NCBI RefSeq assembly: GCF_020439865.1
Contig: NZ_JAGRPF010000058.1
Span: 1 to 34,147, forward strand
Direction of reading: 5' to 3'
Length of the DNA stretch: 34,147 nucleotides
Origin: Prosthecobacter sp.
Lineage (GTDB): Bacteria > Verrucomicrobiota > Verrucomicrobiia > Verrucomicrobiales > Verrucomicrobiaceae
Shown: piece after piece, positions 27,749 to 34,147 of the stretch
Numbering within the stretch: position 1 is the stretch's first letter
Layout: each line of letters starts with the position of its first letter
Made by a program: the position numbers and the translations under genes
Notes under the pieces: generated by a model
The model's database searches: none
What the model was told of the DNA's origin: nothing
The model's input: only the letters and a program-made list of their open reading frames with translations

Positions 27749-30103
27749 CTAGCGGCCCGGTGTGACGTTCCCTTGGCCGTCCAATGCGGACACCATCGCG
27801 ATTTCGACGAGCAGTTTCTGCACATTGCAGTTCGCGGCGGCAAAGGAATGCTGCAAGTCGTCCATGGTGTCAGGACCGTAGGCGAGCGGCTGCTGTTTGA
27901 CGAAATGATTGAAGAGCTGGCGGATGAAGGCGCGATGGCCGGCGGGATTGTCCGCCACGTAGTTCACAATGTCGCGCGGGCCGGAGAGCTGCACCTTGCG
28001 CCCCTCGTCATCGGCGAACTCGCCCACGGCATCCACAGGTTTGTTGTTGTCCTTTGTGCGCCAGCGGCCAATCGCGTCGAAGTTTTCGAGGCTGAAGCCC
28101 AGTGGATTGATCGTCGAATGACAGGACATGCACGTGTTGTTGCGCGTCAGTTCCGTGATCTTCTCGCGCATCGTAAGCTTTGGATTGAAATGGCTCTCGT
28201 CAAAGGTCACCGCCTTGGGCGGCGGACGCAGCGAGAGGCCGACGATGTTTCGCGTGAGGAACACACCGCGGTGAATCGGCGAGGTGGCGCGGCTGGACGC
28301 CAGCGACGCGAGCAGATACGGATGCGTGACGACACCGGCGCGCTGCTTCGGATCAAACGAAACGCGTTGGAAGTCGTCGCCCTGCACCGGCTTGCCGTAG
28401 AATTGGGCGAGACGGTTGTTCAGCAGCAGGTAGTCCGCCTTCAGCAACTCGCGGTAGTCGGACTTCTCGCTCCACACGACTTGATCGAGAAACTCCAGCA
28501 GGGATTCGCGCAGATCGGCCAGCACGCGGTCGTCGAAGCCGGGGAAGACCTTGGGGTCCTTGGCGTTGCCCTCCGCACGTTCGAGTTCCAGCCAGTGATG
28601 GAAGAAACCATGCAGCTTGGCCTTCGTGCGAGCGTCTGGTAGCATGCGCTGCGCCTCGGCTCGGATTTGATCGGGAGTGCGCAGCTTGCCTGCGGCGGCG
28701 GCCTGCAGCAGTTTCTTGTCGGGGATGGAATCCCACAGGCTCAGCGCCAGACGCGAGGCGATGGCGAAGTCGTCGGGTTTCTCCGATTCGCGCAGTTCTG
28801 GATACAGGAACTGCGGCGATTTCAGCGTGAACAACACGATGCGCTTCACCGCCTTCTCGGGGCTGCCCGCGCTCTTGAATAGTGATTCGACATGGAGCTG
28901 CTTTTGTTCGTCGGTGAGCGGACGGCAGAACGCGGCTTCGACAAAGGTGAGCGCGAACTTTCGAAGCTTCTCCTCACGATCTGGGGCGCCGTCCTTCGTG
29001 CCTGCGAGTTCGTTCAGCTTCTCCTCGACGTGTTCCGCAGTGGCAATTGCGGCTTCGGTAGTGGCCTGATCCCAGCCTTTGGAGATCGACGTGCCTCGCT
29101 CATAGCCCACGCTGCGATCATCGGCAGGGAAGTTCGTGCTCACGATCATCAGCTCACGCGGACGATCCGTGCGCAACACATGCTGTGGGATGAGTTCGGC
29201 GACTCCGTGCGGCGGCTTCCACCAGAGTTCAATGGAGGAGGACTTTTCTTTGAATTTAAAGTGATCTAGCACGAGCCGGTAGGCGCGTCCGCCGAGCAGA
29301 AAGAGGCTCTTCTTTTCCTCGCGCACCTGCGGTCCAGCGCTCACCCAGGCGTCGATCAGCGCGTGGCCTTCCGTGGTGTCATTGATCCATAGTCGAGCGC
29401 CGTTCTCCGTCTTGAGCATGAACTCATACACGCCCGTCTCTGGTGCGATGATGCTGCCTTCCCAGCGGTTGTCGAATTGCTCCGCTTCCATCTTTTCCGG
29501 GTCCGGGCTCCCTTCTCCGAAATGGAAGGCCACTTGTCCGTCCACGCGCTCCAGCTTGTAGTTCGGGCGCTTTTTCTTGATGCCCTGCTTCGGTGTGGTG
29601 TCCACGGCCTCTTCACCGGGCTTCGGCAGTTCGACGCCGCGATACACTGCCTTAAGCCCCTGTTCTTCCAGCACGGGCCGGTCAAAGCCAGGGCCCATGC
29701 GGAAGCGGCCGATCAAATCCATGACCGAGGCGCGATACTGCGCGATCGTCAGGCGGCTCAGATCCTTCGTGGGCGGATGCGCGCGGGCTTGAGCTTCAGG
29801 AGAGTAAAAGGCCTTGTAAACGTAAGCCGCGACCTGCTTGGCCTCTTCGCCCACGCACAGGTGCTCCTTGTCCTCCGGCATGGTGCGGTCGATCTTCCGC
29901 GCCAGCGCGTCCACCGACAGTTCGCCGACAAGCTTGTCATCGTATTTGTCCTTCACTCCCTCGCCGTTCGCGCCGTGGCAGTTGGCGCACAGCTTTTGAT
30001 AAAGAGGCTTGCCCGGATGCTCCGCAGGCGCGGCAAACGAGCACGTGGCAATCAGCCACAGGGCAGACAGTGGAAAGAGGGCTTTGGGGGATGTTCTAGC
30101 CAT
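27749..30103 (-). CDS. Exported cytochrome c / PA14 / DUF1592-DUF1588 family protein
   Basis: A 784-residue exported protein typical of planctomycetes and verrucomicrobia. A signal peptide (LFPLSALWLIATCSFA) precedes a cytochrome c domain with heme motif CANCH (C39-H43); then a DUF1587-like LTIAQYRASVMDLIGRF, a PA14-like beta domain (about 200-300, GVYEFMLKTENGARLWIND), DUF1595/DUF1592 (AFCRPLTDEQ, SPQFLYPEL, RLALSLWDSIPD), DUF1588 (GVVTHPYLLASLA, TSPIHRGVFLTRNI) with a second heme motif CMSCH, and DUF1585 at the end. Family members are thought to oxidise or bind polysaccharide breakdown products in the periplasm; the chemistry is not established. It usually pairs with a DUF1552 gene, absent here. 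Confidence 0.95.
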   Translation of the reverse strand: MARTSPKALFPLSALWLIATCSFAAPAEHPGKPLYQKLCANCHGANGEGVKDKYDDKLVGELSVDALARKIDRTMPEDKEHLCVGEEAKQVAAYVYKAFYSPEAQARAHPPTKDLSRLTIAQYRASVMDLIGRFRMGPGFDRPVLEEQGLKAVYRGVELPKPGEEAVDTTPKQGIKKKRPNYKLERVDGQVAFHFGEGSPDPEKMEAEQFDNRWEGSIIAPETGVYEFMLKTENGARLWINDTTEGHALIDAWVSAGPQVREEKKSLFLLGGRAYRLVLDHFKFKEKSSSIELWWKPPHGVAELIPQHVLRTDRPRELMIVSTNFPADDRSVGYERGTSISKGWDQATTEAAIATAEHVEEKLNELAGTKDGAPDREEKLRKFALTFVEAAFCRPLTDEQKQLHVESLFKSAGSPEKAVKRIVLFTLKSPQFLYPELRESEKPDDFAIASRLALSLWDSIPDKKLLQAAAAGKLRTPDQIRAEAQRMLPDARTKAKLHGFFHHWLELERAEGNAKDPKVFPGFDDRVLADLRESLLEFLDQVVWSEKSDYRELLKADYLLLNNRLAQFYGKPVQGDDFQRVSFDPKQRAGVVTHPYLLASLASSRATSPIHRGVFLTRNIVGLSLRPPPKAVTFDESHFNPKLTMREKITELTRNNTCMSCHSTINPLGFSLENFDAIGRWRTKDNNKPVDAVGEFADDEGRKVQLSGPRDIVNYVADNPAGHRAFIRQLFNHFVKQQPLAYGPDTMDDLQHSFAAANCNVQKLLVEIAMVSALDGQGNVTPGR

Positions 30104-30258
30104 TGGGGGTTAAAAGCGGCTGCTGGAATAAAGTCGCTCGCCGCTTCCCTCTTTCATCATGCTTTGGGCTCTGTCGAGCCGCCGTGTGAGGCTACGAACG
30201 GTCCGTTGCAAAAGAACTCGACTGGGCGATAGCCACATCCAAGCTTCCCGACCTGCTC

Positions 30259-31602
30259 ATGACAACCGACACTTCCGCCTTGGACCGCGCCAGGGGCAAG
30301 GCCTACTGGCGCCTGCTGCCGCTGCTCTTTGTCTGCTACGTGATCGCGTATGTGGACCGGGCCAATGTCAGCCTCGCCAAGCTGACGATGGCAAAAGACC
30401 TGCCAGACTTCGACAACGCTGTCATCGGCTTCGGCGCGGGGATGTTTTTCTGGGGCTACATCTTGCTCGAAGTGCCCGGTACGCTGCTCGTGGAGAGATG
30501 GAGCGCACGTCGCATGATGTCTCGCATCATGGTCACGTGGGGCATCTTGGCCGCGCTGACGGCCGCCGTAAAGACGCCGATGCAGTTTTACTGCGTGCGC
30601 TTTGCCCTCGGTCTGGCGGAGGCAGGCTTCTTCCCCGGTGTCATCGTCTATCTCACGCACTGGTTTCCCAATCGGGATCGATCACGCGCCGTGGCGTGGT
30701 TTTTGATCGCCACACCGGTGGCGCAGATCCTCAGCCCCAAGATTTCCAACCTGCTGCTGAAAATCGGCACTGACGAGGTCATCAACGGAGTCACGGTGCA
30801 TCATCCTGAGATACTCGGCATGGAAGGCTGGCAGTGGATGTACATTTTCTGGGGCGCGCCGGCGGTCGTGCTGGGCTTTGTCGTGCTGTTCGTTCTGCCA
30901 GACCGACCACGCGACGCGAAATGGCTCACCAACGAGGAACGCGAAGCCTTGGAGAAGCAGCTTCAAATCGAAAAAGAACAACGCTCAAAGGGCAAGCGCA
31001 TGACGCTGGGCGAGGCGTTTCGAAATCCGAAGGTGCTGCTACTCGCGCTCGCGTTTTGCTGCAGTGTCACCGCAAACTACGGCTACGAGTTCTTTTTCCC
31101 GAGCATCTTGAAGGCGTGGTACTCGCTGAACCTCAACGAGATCACCTGGCTGGTCATTTTGCCTCCGTGTCTCGCGCTTGGCAGCCAATTGTTCGTCGGT
31201 TGGAATTCAGACCGCACCGGAGAGCGCCGCTGTCACGCCGCATTCTCGATCATCATCGGTCTCACCGCCTTGGGGCTTGCGCCTTTGACGAAAGGCAACC
31301 TCGTTCTCACCATCCTCTGCTTCATGATCTTCTTTGCGGGCGTCAAAGGCTATCAGCCGGCCTTCTGGGCGTTGCCCAGCCTTTTTCTGACGGAGTCGGC
31401 TGCCGCCGGAAGCATTGGTCTGATCAACTCTATTGGCCAGATCGGCGGATTCATGGGGCCGTATCTGCTGGGCAGCATCGAAAAGAACACCGGCTCGTTT
31501 GCCATCGGTATCTATGTCCTCACCGCCTCCATGGCGGTGAGCGCGACCATCATTCTCGGTCTTGGTTTGGGCCGACGGCCCTTGCAGGATGAATCCCAGT
31601 AA
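30259..31602 (+). CDS. MFS transporter, anion:cation symporter (ACS) type
   Basis: A 447-residue major facilitator with about 12 membrane helices. The first helix ends in YVDRANVSLA, the ACS-family signature (D/E-R-x-N), followed by GAGMFFWGYILLEVPG and, in the TM4 region, FALGLAEAGFFPGVIVYLTHWFP, written here as adjoining parts. A long loop after TM6 is charged. ACS carriers usually import organic acids or sugar acids such as glucarate, galactonate or tartrate with protons. It precedes an Ldh-family dehydrogenase by 6 bases, so the pair probably takes up and oxidises a hydroxy acid; the substrate is not readable. The gene diverges from the DUF1592 gene across 155 bases. Confidence 0.94.
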   Translation: MTTDTSALDRARGKAYWRLLPLLFVCYVIAYVDRANVSLAKLTMAKDLPDFDNAVIGFGAGMFFWGYILLEVPGTLLVERWSARRMMSRIMVTWGILAALTAAVKTPMQFYCVRFALGLAEAGFFPGVIVYLTHWFPNRDRSRAVAWFLIATPVAQILSPKISNLLLKIGTDEVINGVTVHHPEILGMEGWQWMYIFWGAPAVVLGFVVLFVLPDRPRDAKWLTNEEREALEKQLQIEKEQRSKGKRMTLGEAFRNPKVLLLALAFCCSVTANYGYEFFFPSILKAWYSLNLNEITWLVILPPCLALGSQLFVGWNSDRTGERRCHAAFSIIIGLTALGLAPLTKGNLVLTILCFMIFFAGVKGYQPAFWALPSLFLTESAAAGSIGLINSIGQIGGFMGPYLLGSIEKNTGSFAIGIYVLTASMAVSATIILGLGLGRRPLQDESQ

Positions 31603-31608
31603 CGTCTC

Positions 31609-32721
31609 ATGCCGATGAACGCCGAAGATGAAATCATGCACGTCGTGCCCGTAGAACGGCACAACGCCACCATCGCCGCCGCCTACCGCGTGCGTGGCTA
31701 TGATGAAGATGAGATACAATCCGCCGTGCGCATCGCCCAAAGCGCCTCATGGCACGGCGTCCGCACGCACAATGGCATCAAGGCGCTGAGTCTCGACGAT
31801 CACTTTGGCTCGAAGGTCGGCGGCTGCGTGCCACGTGCCGTAATTGAGAAATTGCCAGGACGTTTCGCTGCCACCGAAGTGTGGAACGCGAATCGCAAGC
31901 TCGGTCAGCCCGTGGCAGAGCAGGCATTCGAAACCTGCATCGCTCTCGCCGACAAATACGGCATCGGCCAAGTGTCCGTGGACAATGCGTTTCACTACCT
32001 GTGGGGAGGTGGCTACGTCATGGAGGTGGCGCGACGCGGTTACGTCGCCTACACCAACTGCACCTCCGCCAAAACCGGAGTCGCGCCCTTTGGTGGCAAG
32101 CACGCCACACTGGGGACGAATCCGCACTCGTGGGGCTTTCCGACCACCGACGCCGTCGGTTTTCCCATTGTGATCGACTGGGCCACGTCAGTGATTGCTC
32201 TGGGACGTGTGCAGCAGCTGGCGCGCGAAGGCAAATCACTGCCGCCTGACCTCGCGCTCGACAAGGACGGCCACATGACTACGGATCCGAAACAAGTCGC
32301 TGCGCTGCTGCCATTCGGCCAGCACAAGGGCTACGGCCTCGCGCTCGCGGATGAATTGTTCGCCGCGCTCATCGGCGGCTCGCTTCCGACCATTCGTGGT
32401 CGCAATCCCGTTCCCGGCGCCAAGCAGACACCGTGCTTCTATTTTCAAGTCATCCATTCCGATGCGCTCTCCGGAGGAGCATTTGCAGGCGGCTTGTCAC
32501 AAGCTGAGAATCTAAAAGCCGTCATCGCCGACATCCTTTCCCATGGAAATGAGCATTGCCTGCTGCCGGGCGAGTTGGAGGCACGCTGGGCTGAGAAATG
32601 CACTCGCAACGGCGGCCTGCTCTTCTCAAGACACGAGATTCAGCAATTGAATCAAATCGCCATCGCCTGCGGCCAGCCCACGTGGAATCTTGATGAGTTC
32701 CCGCAGGCCGACGTCGGGTGA
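31609..32721 (+). CDS. Ldh-family (malate/L-lactate/sulfolactate-type) dehydrogenase
   Basis: A 370-residue NAD(P)-dependent oxidoreductase of the Ldh_2 (YlbC/MdH) family. Seen: the start with SWHGVRTHNGI (about 47-57), the H129 in NAFHYLW of the central motif, TGVAPFGGKHATLGTNP, the Asp in VIDWATSVIALG, and LPFGQHKGYGLALADELF. Family members oxidise 2-hydroxy acids such as malate, lactate, sulfolactate, ureidoglycolate or 2,3-diketogulonate; which one is unknown. The ATG at 31609 is used; a second ATG at 31615 is as likely. The gene directly follows the MFS transporter and ends four bases before the convergent metallopeptidase gene. Confidence 0.93.
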   Translation: MPMNAEDEIMHVVPVERHNATIAAAYRVRGYDEDEIQSAVRIAQSASWHGVRTHNGIKALSLDDHFGSKVGGCVPRAVIEKLPGRFAATEVWNANRKLGQPVAEQAFETCIALADKYGIGQVSVDNAFHYLWGGGYVMEVARRGYVAYTNCTSAKTGVAPFGGKHATLGTNPHSWGFPTTDAVGFPIVIDWATSVIALGRVQQLAREGKSLPPDLALDKDGHMTTDPKQVAALLPFGQHKGYGLALADELFAALIGGSLPTIRGRNPVPGAKQTPCFYFQVIHSDALSGGAFAGGLSQAENLKAVIADILSHGNEHCLLPGELEARWAEKCTRNGGLLFSRHEIQQLNQIAIACGQPTWNLDEFPQADVG

Positions 32722-32725
32722 GCGA

Positions 32726-34147
32726 TCAAGGGACCTTCGTTCCCCACAGCTTCTCCAGCAGCGCGAACATCTCCGGATCGTGCGCCTTGAGTTCATCACT
32801 CGTGAAAGGGAAAAAGTCATTGCGGGTGAAGAACGCTTCGGTGCACTCGGCGAAGTATTCCTTCGCGTTGGTCATTGCATAAGCTTTGTCGAGCCGCTTG
32901 CGTCCTTCGGAGTCCTGGCGCTGCACCTTGTCGTATTTGCCCGCCGCCTTCGCCCTTTCGTAGACCGCTTCGATCTCTGCATTGTTGAAACCGAGCACGC
33001 GGTCGTGATAGGCGTGCGCCAGCTCATGCAGCGCGAAGTTCGGCATGCGCCGAGTCTCGGCCTCAAAGACGCTCACGTTGGTGAACTCGACACCTTTGGC
33101 CATCACAGGATTGCGACCGTTATCCTTCAACCAGCCTGCGCCCGGATGATACTCGGCGCGTGGACGTGAGTTCGGATACTGGGGATTGATCCAAAGTGGA
33201 ACCTTGCGCAGTTCCGCGACCGCCTTGGCTGGGACGACACGCACGATTTCATCGAGCTGCGCTCGAAGCAATCCGAGCGCCTTCTCCAACGCCACAGCAT
33301 CCTGCCTGAAGAGATCGGGGTGAATTCTCACCGTCCATCCGGCAATGAGCTTCTGATCGTGCTCCTTGGTGCCTGTGGCTTTCTCAAAGCGCTTTCGCTG
33401 ATCCTGCTTGATGACACCACGTGCCTTCAAGAGCCGGTCCGGCCAAACAAACTTGGGTGCTTTGGCAGGATCATAGCCTGCGAGGTGATCTTTGAGTCGC
33501 GTCTGCGGTTTGGTGTACTTCAAGACGGTGTCGCCGAAGACCTCGCGACACAGCGCGGCGAGTTTCGGGTCGTAGGCAATGAGTTCGTCGCGTGTGTTGA
33601 CGTGGTTGTGCTGCGCGTCGTTCTCACGGTTGTTGTCGAACCAGCTCTGCACACCTTCCGCCCAGTATTCGTGATGGTTCGACGACGCGTAGGCACCTTT
33701 CCACAGCCCCGCCTTCATCGCGTCGTCAAATGCTGCCTTCAATCGCGTGTCGAAAGTCGGATCGACATTCGTTAGTCCTCGCAGGTGAATGTTGTGCGCG
33801 AACTCGTGGATGAGAATGTTCTCCGTGTCATACGGATCGCCATCGTAGGCCAGAAGGTTCTCTTCCGCGCACGAGCAGAACGGATCTGTCTCGCTGCCAC
33901 CGAGTCCACGTGCCCGCGCATCCCAATATTCCTTCGCCGTGAGCGACTCGAACTCCTTTACAGGCTCCAAATTCGCGAACTCCGGCTGGTCCGTAGTGAA
34001 CTCGTTGTGCGCGAGCACGCACAGCCTCGACCCACTTGCGATCATCGCTTCCCGCACGTCCGGCCGCTTCGCCAGCATCAAGTCGATCAGATACGCCGCC
34101 TCCTTCAGCGCATACGGACTCACCTTCGCCGATCCACAAATGGGATA
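32726..34147 (-). CDS. Protein with tandem HExxH metallopeptidase-like halves (5' end off window)
   Basis: The frame is open through the right edge, so the start is missing; a GTG at 34123 is only the first possible start inside the window. 473 residues are visible. Two zinc-type motifs occur: HEFAHNIH (visible 114-121) with a downstream HHEYWAEGVQSWF that could supply the third ligand Glu, and HELAHAYHD (374-382) with NAKEYFAECTEAFF. Both halves end in similar words (DELIAYDPKLAALCREVFG and DELKAHDPEMFALLEKLWG), so the protein seems to be an internal duplication of a gluzincin-like domain resembling the anthrax lethal factor/Pro-Pro endopeptidase (ATLF) fold. Export cannot be judged. It is probably a secreted peptidase; activity is inferred from motifs. 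Confidence 0.85.
   Translation of the reverse strand, partial: YPICGSAKVSPYALKEAAYLIDLMLAKRPDVREAMIASGSRLCVLAHNEFTTDQPEFANLEPVKEFESLTAKEYWDARARGLGGSETDPFCSCAEENLLAYDGDPYDTENILIHEFAHNIHLRGLTNVDPTFDTRLKAAFDDAMKAGLWKGAYASSNHHEYWAEGVQSWFDNNRENDAQHNHVNTRDELIAYDPKLAALCREVFGDTVLKYTKPQTRLKDHLAGYDPAKAPKFVWPDRLLKARGVIKQDQRKRFEKATGTKEHDQKLIAGWTVRIHPDLFRQDAVALEKALGLLRAQLDEIVRVVPAKAVAELRKVPLWINPQYPNSRPRAEYHPGAGWLKDNGRNPVMAKGVEFTNVSVFEAETRRMPNFALHELAHAYHDRVLGFNNAEIEAVYERAKAAGKYDKVQRQDSEGRKRLDKAYAMTNAKEYFAECTEAFFTRNDFFPFTSDELKAHDPEMFALLEKLWGTKVP

Noticed and set aside
30206..30234. Possible promoter TTGCAA-17-ATAGCC before the MFS gene
   Set aside because: The -10 match is poor and alternatives are equally weak, so it is not listed.

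Overview
The window reads as chromosomal DNA of a GC-rich Gram-negative bacterium of the PVC group, most likely Verrucomicrobiota (Prosthecobacter/Verrucomicrobium-like). This rests on the mixture of families, not on a database match: a stand-alone SWIB protein, a cytochrome c/DUF1592-DUF1588-type secreted protein, two secreted NHL beta-propellers, a sialate O-acetylesterase with a C-terminal discoidin-like domain, a Bax-inhibitor-1 homologue and KdsB (so an LPS outer membrane). Shine-Dalgarno sequences are mostly weak. No rRNA, tRNA, CRISPR array, insertion sequence or phage gene was found. No stretch over 300 bases lacks a gene; the largest gap (22324-22592) holds only a short inverted repeat.

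Layout. 1-321 is the end of a sensor histidine kinase. 512-6964 is a two-gene unit encoding two large exported proteins that I cannot assign to a family over most of their length; the second (1,506 aa) ends in a region with the sequence hallmarks of a protein kinase fold, and it is the most novel item here. 7054-9945 is housekeeping: SWIB protein, a strong terminator, kdsB and pyrG. 10039-11519 holds a BI-1 membrane protein and a small exported protein. 11588-14776 (minus) holds a ferredoxin, an exported esterase, a small exported protein broken by a frameshift at a run of seven A, and a beta-CASP RNA-processing-type hydrolase. 14936-22323 alternates strands: sialate esterase (-), NHL protein (+), glutaminase-STAS-cNMP fusion (-), NHL protein (+), then tatA plus an endonuclease/exonuclease/phosphatase protein (-) whose signal peptide carries a twin-arginine motif.

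22593-25595 (plus) is a tight run: Dabb protein, class III aminotransferase, queE (queuosine pathway) and a staphylococcal-nuclease-like protein, the last three overlapping by 7 and 4 bases. 25579-27078 (minus) holds a MutT-type Nudix hydrolase and an MGDG-synthase-like glycosyltransferase. 27139-27744 is a near-consensus promoter followed immediately by two overlapping small membrane-protein genes. 27749-30103 (minus) is the PSCyt/DUF1592 protein. 30259-32721 (plus) pairs an ACS-type MFS transporter with an Ldh-family dehydrogenase, probably for uptake and oxidation of a hydroxy acid. 32726 to the right edge (minus) is a protein with two HExxH metallopeptidase-like halves.

Functional themes are cell-envelope export, glycan/polyol breakdown and ordinary housekeeping. 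All assignments come from reading motifs in the translated sequence; no alignment or structure prediction was run.
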